DNA from: Rhynchopus sp. YZ270_cl-10
Lineage: Eukaryota > Euglenozoa > Diplonemea > Diplonemida > Diplonemidae
Reading direction: 5' to 3'
DNA: 64,000 bases
Assembly: GCA_964035575.1 (NCBI GenBank)
Contig: OZ037931.1
Location: 815,567 to 879,566, forward strand
Position 1 is the first letter of the stretch, and every line of letters starts with the position of its first letter. Positions 30,865-43,189 of the stretch are shown here, piece after piece. Below the pieces are notes generated by a model. The model ran no database searches and had not been told where the DNA came from. It saw only the letters and a list, made by a program, of their open reading frames with translations. The position numbers and the translations under genes are program-made.

Positions 30865-31583
30865 CAGGGGAGGAGCTTGGGGGTTAAATCGGGTCAGATT
30901 GACCCGATTTCCTTAGGCCCCATGGAAAAAAACGGGTCAGGGCAAAAAAAAAAAAAAAACTATAGATTTTTGAGGGAAAAAATCAAAAAATGTAGGGTAC
31001 TCTACTTGTCGCATGAGGGGGTCTGAGAAGGATGAGGAACTGCTATGTGACCCCATCGCGACGAGCACGAAGCTCAAAGAAGCCAGAATGCCCTCAAACG
31101 CGCGCTCCACCCCGATCAAACCCTAACCCAAGAGGGATGCCGAACTCGACCTAGCCGTTGGTTACTGGCGCGAGCTGACGATCCAGATATTGGATCAACT
31201 CGCTGGGTGACACACCAAAGAGGGGCTCAGACAGTGACAAGTCTTGCCGGGGATACGACCTCCGACGTTTGCTCGAAGGGGACACCTGCCCAGAGAGAGT
31301 ACCTGAACTGGCGAGGGCCTACACACACATTCCACACCTCCATTGCGCAACCCTACCTTGATGACCTCATCGCCAGTGTCAAGGGCAACATGCATTCCGC
31401 GGGGATGGTGCAACACTTGTGTATCATCAACGTGCACCATTTTGTGAAACGCGCCTTCTCATTCTGCATGTGTTTGTCTTCACAAGAGCTTTTCCGCCGA
31501 AGGCGGAAAGCTCGGGACCTGACCCGATTTAACAGAATTTGACCCGATTTTGCCCCAAACCCATATTCCAAGCTCCTGCCCTG
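30865..31583. mobile_element. hAT-like non-autonomous element with 8-bp target duplication
   Basis: CAGGGGAGGAGCTTGG at the left and CCAAGCTCCTGCCCTG at the right, with GCGTATTT on both sides (30857-30864, 31584-31591). AAATCGGGTCA words lie inside each end. The centre (31020-31490) is GC-richer with no clear product. The empty site is present at 31850. Confidence 0.8.
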
Positions 31584-31616
31584 GCGTATTTTAAAAAATA
31601 AAAAAAAAAAATGCTT

Positions 31617-31919
31617 TTGTGAGCTCATCCTCGGGTGTGTCTACACTAATACAATCAAATTTTCAAAGAAAAAAATAAATTGAAATTGATTAGCCTTCGG
31701 GCGACCTTGTGTACAGAACCCTGTCCTCGGACAGGTAATTGTCTAGACTACAAAAAAGAGCAATTTTGATGTTCTTGAGTTGAGGACGACTGTCTAGGTC
31801 ATTTCAGTGCATACAACATTGAGTACTGACCTATCTGGTGGGTGCGTATTTAACTGACAGTGGAGATTGCACAACTGTGGCAACACAACCGAGGCAACTA
31901 TACTCCAACAATTTATCAA
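31617..31919 (+). repeat. Uninterrupted SINE-like unit (F3 + F4) followed by F2
   Basis: GTGAGCTCATCCTCGGGTGT, CTACACTAATACAATC, A-run, CCTTCGGGCGACCTTGTGTA, hairpin CCTGTCCTCGGACAGG, AATTGTCTAGACTAC, then GACCTATCTGGTGGGTGCGT. F2 follows at 31860 (GTGGAGATTGCACAACTGTG). This is the ancestral form of the split unit at 29436-30864. Confidence 0.7.
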
Positions 31920-31928
31920 ATTAAAAAA

Positions 31929-32876
31929 GGGCAAATTGCGATAACACGTATACTTTTTGTTTCCATTTGCGATAACACGTACACAAAAAGTATACGTGTT
32001 ATCGCGAAAAAGTGTACGTGTTATCGCGAAAAGTGGTCAAAAAAGTATACGTGTTATCGCGAACAAAAATGTACGTGTTTCCTTCTTCTAAGGTGCTCGC
32101 TCTCCATACCTAGACCCTCGAATTTTTTTTTTGGGCCCCAAAAATGGCTAATTTCGACGATTTGAGGCCATTCAAAGCAAAATTTGGCACTTTTGAGCAT
32201 CTGTGGGGGTCTAGAACGCGGTTGCGAGCACCCCGTTTTTTAGCGAAATATGTACGTGTTATCGCGAAAAGTGTTCAAAAAAATGTACGTGTGACATTCA
32301 GAAGACAGGGTCTGGTGGTAAATTTTGCGTAGTACTGCGACGTGGTACTGCGTGGGTCTGGGAATATGGGTACCTGGGTACAGGATATTTGTTGTCAAAG
32401 ACATCTTCCACCATGCATTGAGGAGGGTAAGACAGTGGTCGCAGTTTGTACTTGATAGCATTACAACATTTAACTTCTCCACGGGGGTCTTGGGCCGTTC
32501 ATTCGGTTATACCTTGACTAGCGGAAGAGGCCTTTTTGGTCTCTAGAATATCCGGTATTCCCGAACGGAGGCACACTTTGTGTGTTACTACGACCTGGCA
32601 ACTTCCAGCAGTAGGTTAAGTAATCTTTCTTGTAAATTGTTGGATCATTATCTCCTCAGTGCATGAATGCCCCACGTGACTGGACACTTTTGTGTTTGTC
32701 ATGTGGAGCTGTGGTTGCTCTTTCACGACTTTTATCCTTGTACCTGGGTACCTGGGAAAACACGTACGTTTTTGTTCGCGAAAACACGTACACTTTTTCG
32801 CGATAACACGTATACTTTTTGTGTACGTGTTATCGCAAATCGAAAAAAAAAGTATACGTGTTATCGCAATTTGCCC
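31929..32876. mobile_element. TIR element of GTTATCGC/GCGATAAC words
   Basis: GGGCAAATTGCGATAACACG at the left, CGTGTTATCGCAATTTGCCC at the right, AAAAAA on both sides. Arms repeat TATACGTGTTATCGCG. Two internal blocks (32085-32240, 32380-32680) recur inverted inside the element at 58726-60419, whose terminal words are different. Confidence 0.75.
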
Positions 32877-33068
32877 AAAAAACATTTTGCGGGTACCTGA
32901 TGAGTCACCTCACCCCATCTCCGTCGAAAATCTTTTTTGTTTTTAAGCAGGAAGTACCAGCATTCTTGTGACAAAAGGATTATGACAGGGAGTGAGAGTC
33001 CATTAGACATATTTCCCTCCCCCTCCCCTTTTTTTTATATAAAATGCTCACTACTAGAAATTATTTAA

Positions 33069-33115
33069 GGTGACTAAGCACGAGAGGCTTAGGATCATCT
33101 TATAAGCCTTTTCTA
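33069..33115 (+). repeat. F1 structured repeat, copy 4
   Basis: GGTGACTAAGCACGAGAGGC, TTAGGATCATCTTATAAGCC, TTTTC. Followed at once by the tandem duplication at 33120. Confidence 0.85.
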
Positions 33116-33119
33116 TTTG

Positions 33120-33545
33120 TAAGGGGTGTGCAGGTAAAGCAACAAAGGTTTCATCAAGAGATGCCATACGTGTCATGTGGCTCAATGGCGTTATCCATTA
33201 AAAAAACTGTATCGAACAAGGAAAGTTCGCGTATGCGGAACGTATCGTTTTTCATACCAACCGCCAAAGGGTCCAAACAACCTGCTCCATACGCATTGTC
33301 CTGTTTCTTTCTATTGTTCAAATGTTGTAAAGGGTGTGCAGGTAAAGCAACAAAGGTTTCATCAAGAGATGTCATACGTGTCATGTGGCTCAATGGCGTT
33401 ATCCATTAAAAAACTGTATCGAACAATGAAAGTTCGCGTATGCGGAACGTATCGTTTTTCATACCAACCGCCAAAGGGTCCAAACAACGCGTGACCTGCT
33501 CTATACGTTTCTTTCTATTGTTCAAATGTTGTAAAGAAGATATAT
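33120..33545 (+). repeat. Tandem duplication, unit about 209 bp
   Basis: AAGGGGTGTGCAGGTAAAGC at 33120 and AAAGGGTGTGCAGGTAAAGC at 33329 start two nearly identical units with few differences. Short open frames (VQVKQQRFHQEM...) have no start or recognisable domain. Confidence 0.75.
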
Positions 33546-35797
33546 TCCCCTTGTGCTGGCCGAATGGCCGAAGTTTTGGCCAATAACGGGGATAATGTAG
33601 TCATCTGTCTTGCCCCTGCCGCCCACCCAACCGCCCATTTTTTTTTTTTTTTTTTTTTTTTGCAAGAACATCGGTTTCACGACATTCACCCACCATCTAA
33701 AGGGAAATCACTGAAGATGTCCACCCTTTCGAATACTACTGTATGGTTCTTGAGGACTGAAACAGGGTTAATGTCTGAAACCAATCTACTAAAGTTTCAA
33801 GTTGTGCATGAAGCATGCAGGCTTCGCGCTAACTTTTGGAAAAAAAATCTGAAAAATCGTGTTTCGGGACCAAAAAAACGCACCTCAAATAGTCGTGCGT
33901 CAGGGGGTGAAAAAACAGTGTTTTGTGGCATTTCCGAGCCAATCCCGCGCTGTGGTGGGGCATATTCGGGAAAATGGACAAAATTTTAGTGACTTAAATT
34001 TTCACAAAATATGAACCCATACTCTTAAACAAGGGGCATTTTCAGGTCTGAAAACCCAAATTCAGATGAAATTGTGGTGTTTTGACTGGGAACAGGTAGC
34101 GCCGCAGGCGCACGGTACCCAACTTTTGTCTTTTTATTTTTCCCTTTTTTCTGCTTTCTTTTGGTTGCACGAGCCGATTGCTCTCCACGGTGGGGTCACA
34201 TGTGTGTGCAAAAACACTCTAAAGTACTCTTACTCTGAACGATGAGATTCCTCTGGTTTTCTTAAGGAAACCCCTGTTTGCAAAAAGTGCGTAAATTTCC
34301 TGTGGCTTTTTCCCGCCAAGAGGTCGTTTCGTTGCATTTCCGCACCAATCCCGGATTGTGGTGGGGGATGTACGGAAAAATGAACAAAAATGTGCATGCA
34401 ACGACTTAAAATTTGACAAAACATGAGCCCATACTCGTAAACAAGAGTTATTTTCAGGTCTGAAAACCCAACGTACTGAAGAAGCTATCGGTAACGTAGT
34501 GATGGCGGTGGGGTTTCAGTGACCACAGAGAAGAGTGAGAAAACCCAGAACGGTTATGGCCTCGGAGGTGTGTCCCATGGCGTCCTAATCAATCTTTATC
34601 CGTGAGGGAGGGGGGATCATCCTCAGGGGGGATGTGGTGCCGTACTCAAAATAAAATGAACTGTACATAAGTACATCATGTTTAAACATAAAGGAGGGTA
34701 GGAACAGGTAGCGCCGCAGGCGCACGGTACCCAACTTTTTTCTTTTTTCCTTTTCCCTCTTCTCTGCTTTCTTTTGATCGCGCGAGCCGATTGCTCTCCA
34801 CGGTGGGGTCACATGTGTGTGTGTGAAAACACTCTAAAGTACCCTTACTATGAAATATGAGATTCTCTGGTTTTCTTAAGGAAACCCCGGTTTGCAAAAA
34901 AAAAAAACGCACCACAAAAATATCCAAAAATCCCGGGACAAAGGACAGAAGTTAGCGCAAAGCCTGGAAGCATGTACCTTACTTTTTTTTTTTTACGTTT
35001 TGCAAAACATACCACATGAGAAGAAAGATGGGAACATTTTTGTCCCTCCTCCTATGCTATCGATTTATTGAATGCACATGTTGAAATATTTTTTTTGCAA
35101 AAACATCTACAATTTGTACAAAATCGTGCATTTTCAGGTGATGCAATTTAGAGAGAGGGACATTCTGGGGGAGCGATCACCAGTGCGAAACCCGTTTTTT
35201 TTCTTTGGTATATTATCCATTGCCCGTGAACGTGCCTCTCAAGCCGACTTCACAATCCATGGGTTATCACTTAGAAATGTTATGCCGTGCAGTAGTGAAT
35301 AGGGGATTCTCTCCCCTTTCCTTGGTCGCTATTTATTTTTAAAAAAAAATTTCCTCCAAAAAAAAAAAAATAATAATAATAATAATCCCCCACACTCCCA
35401 GGCACCTCGCTAATTCGTGTGCAACGGGGGGGGGGGGCACCAGAGTGTGGCCCCCAAAACTTAGCGAGGTACTGTCCATCCCTTCTTCTTTTTTTTTTTT
35501 TTTTTTTTTTTGCGTTACGATTCATTTGGTGAGACCGAAAGACGTCTTTTCCGTTGCAGCAAACCGCAGTGAATCATTTGTGCTACCCACAGGTGATTAT
35601 ATTGACTGCCAAATTCATCATGGACACGACGACACTTTTGTCATGACATGGCAAACATATTTGACAAGCAGTTATCGTTCACGCTTTGTTCAGTAACTAC
35701 CATGTCATGACAAAGTGGCGTCGTGAACGTGCTCTCCATCCCACCCTTTTCATTATTGACCTCCCCACTCACCCCCCCCCCCCCCCCTTTTTTTTAA
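33546..35797. other. Gene-free region of dispersed repeats
   Basis: Two more copies of the AGCGCCGCAGGCGCACGGTA block (34097, 34710), poly-T tracts, a TAA-repeat run near 35370 and a palindrome around ACTTTTGTCATGACATGG / CCATGTCATGACAAAGT (35628-35718). No gene seen. Confidence 0.5.
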
Positions 35798-35845
35798 GGT
35801 GACTAAGCACGAGGCTTAGGATCATCTTATAAACCTTTTCTTTTT
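35798..35845 (+). repeat. F1 structured repeat, copy 5
   Basis: GGTGACTAAGCACGAGGCTT, AGGATCATCTTATAAACC, TTTTC. The loop has lost AG but the stems are intact. Confidence 0.75.
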
Positions 35846-36933
35846 TTTTTGGGTTCCAAAGGATTTGAGTGCAGCGTGGAAAGATAGGGGAGAGGTTATA
35901 TCATTTCCTTTCATTTTCCCCTATTAGCAGTGTTTTTGTATTTTTTGTATTTTTTTTTTTTGGTACTACAGGGTTTTTGCCATTTGAGGTTTTAGGAATT
36001 GTAGCGGACCATCAAAGCGCGCTTCGCGCGCGCCAGCCACAGGGTGGGGAGGCGAAGGGTGCTGATTTTTAACACCAGGTTTGATAGCAGCCATGTCAAG
36101 CTTTACAGCTGTGTTGTCTTGTAGAACCCACTCAGTGATGACAGTGCTGCCGGTTGGAACATGTAACAGAAAGTGAATATACCCCTCGCTTGCACCGAAG
36201 CCTCCTTAAAAAAGGAAGCAATACACGGAAGTATCAACGGCAATATATCAACATCAAATAGCCAGCAACACAGCGCCGCAGGCGCACGGTACAGTACTTT
36301 TTTTTCTTCTTCTTTTTTTTTTAAAATAGATTTCACCACCCCCATTTTCTTCCACTTCTTTTGACACAGCGAGCCAAATGCTCTGCACGGTGGGGTCGCA
36401 TGACCACGGGGGGGGGGCCATCTACAACCTCCTAAACCCTATTTTTCTCGTGTGGACCATGGCCCACTCCGAAACCCTGTAAAAATTCGGATTTTCTGGA
36501 AAAAATATTGGAGTGGGCCATGGCCCCTCCCGGTGCACCTTGGCGGAAACCCTGTACTATCGTCACGGAACGTGGATTTTGGCCGTTTGTCACATCTTGT
36601 ATCAGTTAGGGGGGAAAAAGTGATATTTTTGGGCGTTTTTATGTGCACGTTAAAGAGCTCCCCTCAAACATCTTTCGAGCATTTAGCAACGATATTTAAG
36701 TGTTTTTCCCTCACGGTTCAAACCAGTTCTGACCAGAATACTGTCTTTTTTTCTTTTTTGTTATAGGCCCCACCCGTTTCTTGGAAAGCTCGGACGTACA
36801 GTATGCTTAAACCCTGTGTCACGAAGCCCTTTGACTTGGGTGGGGAGGCGATGAGAAGGGGGTGACGATTGTGAACATGACAGCACCTCCCTCACGCGAA
36901 CTCCTTTTTTTCCTCTTTTTTTTGTAGGCCCTA

Positions 36934-37011
36934 GGGTACTTATGCTTTCATCCGGATGGCTTGGCTGGCATCGTACGTGGGTCAGTCGGAGGTACCTGCA
37001 TCAACAACCAC
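36934..37011 (+). repeat. F6 structured repeat, copy 2
   Basis: GGGTACTTATGCTTTCATCC, GGATGGC, GGCATCGTACGTGGGTCAGT, CGGAGGTACCTGCATCAACA. An F1 copy follows 50 bp downstream. Confidence 0.65.
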
Positions 37012-37063
37012 GGTTTTTTCTTCTTTTTATTGCATATGATGAAAATTCTTTTTTTAAAAACAA

Positions 37064-37118
37064 GGTGACTAAGCAACGAGAGGCTTAGGATCATCTTGTA
37101 AACTTTTTTATTTCTTTG
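37064..37118 (+). repeat. F1 structured repeat, copy 6
   Basis: GGTGACTAAGCAACGAGAGG, CTTAGGATCATCTTGTAAAC, TTTTTT. One extra A in the loop. Confidence 0.75.
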
Positions 37119-38265
37119 CCTGCGTCACGGAGGCGATCACTTTATCGATATTATAATTATGCATCCCCGTGCATTGCCCCCAAGAAATATCGATAAGAAA
37201 AAAAAAGAACTCCCCAAAACAGTAAGCTCCCAAGAACGAACGCAATAACTCAGATATGTCGGTGTGCGTCCCAGAAAAAAAAATGCTAACAAAATCAATC
37301 AAAAATGATTAAAAAAAAGGTTGGAAAGATATATTATTGGCCTCAAAAGAGGTTTCCTCTGGCCAGGTAGTCAGTGGGAGCGTATTGTGAGTAATAAAAA
37401 ATATTAACACAGAATATTCATTACACACTTTACGCACAAATCAAAACAAAAAATTGAATGCTGGCAATAGTGTGCAGTGATGTATATCATACATTCCATG
37501 GTTCTCCGTATACTTTTTCATATTTTGCACTCAGAAATGTGAGATGCATATTTTTGATCGTCCGACCCCGCAATTGAACGTTTCGAAACGGCCGGATCCA
37601 AAGAAATAAAAATCCAGAACAAAAAATATTTTTTCCAAAAAAAATATCAAGGTGAGCGTATTTCTGTTTTGGCTCTCGGTGAGGTGGGTGTGTGGCATGT
37701 AATTTTCCCCCCCTGAAAACCAGCGGCAGTGAATTTCCGAGCTCCCCGCTTTTCACCATAAAAAAAATCGTGTGTTGCTACCCAAATAGGAGGTTTTCTT
37801 AAGGAATTCCTTAAGAAACCTGCATAGAAACGTGAAAAAAAGGGTTGGCTCCACAAAAAGTTGCATACCGTGGAGTGTGTTTCCGGGATAAAAAAAATGT
37901 CCAATTTGAAGGATTTGTACAAAATAAATCCAAGGAAACAAAAACCGAAAACTTTCTCCAAAAAAAAATCAATTTACAAACGCCACTGTATGGCGACCCA
38001 AAGAGGAGGTTTTCTTAAGGAAGTCCTTACTGGGGGGGGGCGAATAAGAGATCAGGGGTGAATAAGAGATCAGGGCCGAATAAGAGATCAGGTTGAGATT
38101 TTGGGGGTATTTTTTTTTTTTTTTTTTTGCATGCGACAGGGTTTTATCTTGAAATTTTTTTTTGAAATTTTACCCTGTCTACCCGGTCTGGCAAAAAAGT
38201 GGTCAAAATATTTTTTTTGCCTCCGGCGAAAATGTCTTTTTGCTTTTTTTCCCCCAAAAAATTTT

Positions 38266-39047
38266 CAACTTACCTTCCTTCACCCCCCTGTAAGGGCAAC
38301 CGTAGGTGAAGTAAGGTATAGTATTGAAATCGATGTGGGGGGGGAGTAAAGGGTCAATTTTACAAAACCAGATTTTGAGGAAAATTTTAGCCGAAAATGG
38401 GCCCCACGTATAAGGAACCGGGCTCATATTTCTCAAAATTTAAGTGCTCAAAAAATTGTCCAATTTTCCAGATTGACCCCACCACTGCACGGGCGGATCC
38501 CAAAAATGCAAATAAGGACCCTTTTCAACTTACCTTCCTTCACCCCCCTGTAAGGGCAACCGTAGGTGAAGTAAGGTATAGTATTGAAATCGATGTGGGG
38601 GGGGAGTAAAGGGTCAATTTTACAAAACCAGATTTTGAGGAAAATTTTAGCCGAAAATGGGCCCCACGTATAAGGAACCGGGCTCATATTTCTCAAAATT
38701 TAAGTGCTCAAAAAATTGTCCAATTTTCCAGATTGACCCCACCACTGCACGGGCGGATCCCAAAAATGCAAATAAGGACCCTTTTTCAACTTACCTTCCT
38801 TCACCCCCCTGTAAGGGCAACCGTAGGTGAAGTAAGGTATAGTATTGAAATCGATGTGGGGGGGGGAGTAAAGGGTCAATTTTACAAAACCAGATTTTGA
38901 GGAAAATTTTAGCCGAAAATGGGCCCCACGTATAAGGAACCGGGCTCATATTTCTCAAAATTTAAGTGCTCAAAAAATTGTCCAATTTTCCAGATTGACC
39001 CCACCACTGCACGGGCGGATCCCAAAAATGCAAATAAGGACCCTTTT
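38266..39047. repeat. Three tandem copies of a 260-bp repeat
   Basis: Units start at 38266, 38526 and 38787 and are almost identical, so the amplification is recent. Each has the imperfect hairpin ACCTTCCTTCACC/GGTGAAGTAAGGT and a GGGCCCCACGTATAAG block. Older copies lie at 3565-3735 and 4826-5172. Confidence 0.95.
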
Positions 39048-39153
39048 TAATTTGTTCTCTTGAAATGTGTAATTTCATGTTTTCGCGAAAAAAATAACAA
39101 CTGATCCTACAAGGGTTGAAGGAAGGTGGTTGAAAACAACAATAACAACAAGG

Positions 39154-39575
39154 ACAAGTAATTGCTAAGGAAAAAGCGGGTGTGCTGTGGAAAACTCCGC
39201 GCGATTTTCGAAACCACCGTAGCATCCTGGCGATTTGCTGGTGTGATCGATGTGTTGTAGTCTGTGCATTCTGTGTTCCTTCCGCACTGCTCCAACGACG
39301 ACTACAATGTGGGGAGCCTGTGGACAAAAACGAGCTGGACCACGCCGAGCCTGCCGAGCGGGCGTCCAACAACGCTATCGAGCAGATGGTGCTGGACGAA
39401 GAGGACAGCCCCCCTTCTTGAACGTTTCAGATGCTGGAGTCCCAGTGGGTCTGGCAGTGTACGAAGAGCGTTAGCATACCTGCAGAAGAGCAGAAAGCTG
39501 GGCTTATTGTAGATTATTTCTACAGGATGGAGTTCCACATCACACCCCGTTTTTTTTCCGATAGCAATTACTTGT
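39154..39575 (+). mobile_element. Inverted-repeat element 'ACAAGTAATTGC', copy C
   Basis: ACAAGTAATTGCTAAGG at the left and CCGATAGCAATTACTTGT at the right. Very close to copy A; the coding-like words DKNELDHAEPAE and NAIEQMVLDEEDSPPS lie in one frame that then stops. Confidence 0.7.
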
Positions 39576-39640
39576 TTTTATTTCTGGTTCGTCCGTTCGC
39601 CTAATAAGAGATGCCACATCTCTTATTCGCCCCCCCCCAG

Positions 39641-42600
39641 TAAGAAACCTGCATAGAAATGTTCCCAAAGGGGGTCCCACAGCCAAAAATCACCTAACCA
39701 GCCACAGAGGCATAAAAAAAATCGTGCGACCCCGGAATTGAACGTTTTCGTAACCGATCTTTCCAAATAAATAAAAATCGGGGAAAAAATCGGGGGGAGA
39801 AATTTATAAAATCCATGTGTCCACGGACAGTTGCATTTACGACCTAAGTCGTGAATTGTTGACCCCCGAAAATGGGCGGCAGTGAATTTCCGGATCGATC
39901 TGAAAAAATTCCGGGGTCGCAACATTTTTTTGGCGGATTTTTTATCACTTTAAAGTGGCTCCAGAAACAGGCTTTTCTATACGGAGAACCATGGAATGTA
40001 TGATATAGGTATCTGTATGTGGGACCAAATCCCACAAAAAACCGAGAAAAAAAAAAAAAACTATAGAATTTCGGGATTTTTTGCAATTTTTACCTTACCT
40101 TACAGGGCTCTAAGAGGGGTCCCGAAGGGACTCCAGAGCAACGCGACCCCACCATGAAGAGCACGGTCGTCATCAATCCTAAAAAACGAGTCGGGATTCC
40201 GCAAAAAGGGGTTCTTTGAGTGACTCGTGGTGTAAAAAGCTAGCTTTTTACACCGTACCATGAATTTTTTTCGCCTGCGGCGCCATTTTATCTTATTTTT
40301 TTTGCTCCGCAAAAAAAAACTACAGCTCCCAATGTCTTCCTTTGTCAACAGTGCTGAATTTTTGGGCAAAAAAACAAACTGACCCCGATCTTGAAATCTG
40401 GATTCCTGGATAGGACACTAGTTTGCCACACACAAAAACAATGACTGCCTCACACAAAATCACCGTTTTGGTGGGTGCTGGCTATATAAAACCCTGCACA
40501 CAACCACGCGAAAAACCAAAAAAAGGGGGTTTCCCACATATTTCCCCCTCTACTGCACCACCACCACCCCTATATACATTACTGATAGTGTGGCCTACAA
40601 AAAAAAAAAAAAGTTTGCTGTGATACCATCCTCTCTCATAATACTAGCTGCAACCAATTAAAGGTACACTGTCTGACGAGAGGGCTTTGTATTTCGAGTC
40701 ACACCATCCGGAGTGTTTTTCAGACCTCCTTGCGATTTTTTTTTTTCTCTTTTAGTGGGTGGATGATGGCAGTGCACAGACCCCCCCCACACCCCCTAGA
40801 GACCCTACTCCTCCTTTTGTCCCTTGTTTTTGGTTTCATTTTTTTCTTCTTCGAAATGACCCCCTCTCTCCTGACGAACCGCGCTGCAGAGCCACTCCTC
40901 AACCAAACAGGACGAGGTGTGTGTATTTCACCACAACCTCTCCCACGGGGTTTTTTTTAATAGTGTGATGAGTGTTAAGTTTCTATTTTTTATTATTGAT
41001 GAAAGTACTTTATTTTTATTTTATTTTGTTGTTGTTTTTTTATACACTTCCCCAATGCTTTCAAATTTTATTTGAAAGTATATGAATTTGTTTATTTTAT
41101 TTTTTGCATTTTCACCTTCTCCTTTTCCGTCTGTTTCTTGAAAAAACTTGTAAGGTGGAGAGGTACACATTTCTATATTATTCGATAACTTTTACAAGTC
41201 AAATTGCGGCGGGGGAAAAACGTTAATTTGGAAACCCGCTACAGGGGCCAAAGGGGCCCCAAATAACTTCATTGTTCGGTAACTTTGATCAAAAAAGTGG
41301 CGGGGGGGAAAGCGTTATTTTGTAAAAGCGCTATTATTTGGGGTACACTTATTTAGGCCCCCTGTGAGATGGACGTGGACGACTGTCACATTCATCTTAC
41401 ACGGACCAACTCTTTTTTTTTTCTCTTTTCTTTTCACATTTTTGTATCTGTGTTCAGAACTTCCACACACACTATCTCTCACCTGATGGGCGGTGGTGTT
41501 GCGGAGCACGGTTGGGTGAGTGAACCGAAGTTGTGTGCGTAAAAAAAAAAATCCATCCTGATTATGTTGTATTGTATGCTTCTTGTACTGATTGATTGTC
41601 GGTTGCTGTGTAAAGTATGGTTTTTATTGCCTTAAGCCAAAATCCTTTAGGAGGGCAGGGAAAATAGTAACTTTCCCCCCTGCGCTAGGGGAAAAAGCTT
41701 CAATTCCCCCCCTGGGTAGTAAATAATTATTTTGTGTATTTCAGTGCTGCTAAGCAAAACGGCGCGTCCCTTTGCTTGCCAACTCTGAACTCTCCTCAAC
41801 ATGAGTGCGTTTTTATTGCAAAGAAACAGGGTGTGTCTGTAACTTCCTATTCACCAACAATCGTTTTTTTTTCTTTGTTCATCTGGCTGATGAGTGGAAG
41901 CGGGGAGTAGCACATATCAGATGTAAACCACAAAATGGATTGTACGACTGCATGGTTGGGTGTCCACCCCTGGTACACCCGGTCATTGTACCAAAGTACA
42001 CTGTTCACGAGAGGGCTTTGTATTTCAACTCTACATTTTTTTTTTTAATGTGTATGGAACCACATACACGTTTTGTTTTGTTTAAAACTCTCTACCCTCG
42101 GTATTTTTTTGTCTGAAGGGACACGATTGACAAAGCTCTTGCAAAAAAAAAAAAAAAACATACCTGCAATCTCCAAAGCTCCTCCTTTCACGACGCCAAC
42201 ACTCATGCATTTTTTTATTTCCTGCAAGCGAAGTCCGACCGGGTACTTCACCACTTATGGTGTAGCCCCGTTTGTCAATTGCGGTAAAAAAAGGGGAGGG
42301 TATCAATACCCGCCTAAAAAGTGTTACAAAATCGTATTTTTTTCTTTTCTTTTCACACTTTGGGGGATTTTTTTTCTCCGCATACTGTGCAGACGAACCA
42401 AAAGTTTATCGTTTTTCTTTTTCTTTTTTTCTTTCGGTTCGTTGATGTTCGTCGGACGAACATCGACGAACCAAAAGTGTCACTTTTTTAAGGGCCTCCC
42501 ACACGACGAACCAATGGTTCGTTCAGTGTGGCTAAGGGGTGGGGTGAAGTGCTTTTTGTCGTTGTAGCTATTTCCCTGAAATTGATACAACAGCCTATGG

Positions 42601-43189
42601 TCAGTTCTAAAATTCTTTATGATTGGAGACGTTGCGTTTGGGGTACAACAACGGATTAAAAAAGGTGAAAGCGCTTTTTTGGGGGCGTTTGAGCATTCGC
42701 CTCTCCATATCTCTTCCTTTACCTTTTTTTTTTCTTTTTTCTATTGTGCTTTTCTCTTCGTTTGATTTGGAAGTACAATGAAACTAACTTTTTACTTGAT
42801 TCTGTCTGGTATTGTTTGTTCTCCCTGCCAACCTCCCGTCTGTAATAATACCCCCATCATCGAAAGATAGGATCCCACTGTTCACACGGTTAATAGGTCC
42901 CACAAAGGGAAGTATAAACCAACGCAACAGCTGTGGGCTGGCACCACCTATTCCATGCCAACCGAAGTAAAAACTGATGCAGCAAAAATACGATGCTGTG
43001 CTTAACATAATGCACCCCCCCCCCCCCCCCTAGGGGGTCGCATTGTCCTCACAAAAAGTGAAATAAAAATTTTTTGTGACATAGATACTCGTTTCCCGTG
43101 GAAAACTAGACACATACCCACCCCAAAAATGTTCGGAGGATCCAATGAAACCATTTTTTTACACTTTGGTGGGCTCAGAAATACCCAAA
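39641..43189. other. Gene-free repeat region
   Basis: Holds an inverted copy of the GGCGCCGCAGGCG repeat and its neighbour (40200-40410, matching 6500-6765), an ACGAGAGGGCTTTGTATTTC segment at 40672 and 42009, and a sharp palindrome at 42436-42472 (GGTTCGTTGATGTTCGTC and inverse). No credible gene. Confidence 0.45.

Larger units (their letters stand above)
38030..39640. mobile_element. TA-flanked composite element with G-run tips
   Basis: CTGGGGGGGGGCGAATAAGA at the left and TCTTATTCGCCCCCCCCCAG at the right; TA flanks both. AATAAGAGATCAGG is repeated three times at the left end. The empty site survives at 37800 (CCTTAAGAAACCTGCATAG). Inside are three 260-bp tandem units and copy C of the ACAAGTAATTGC element. 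Confidence 0.8.

Noticed and set aside
31020-31490. GC-richer stretch with + and - frames inside the hAT-like element
   Set aside because: No transposase motif, no consistent frame and no homology I can recognise. Left as element interior.
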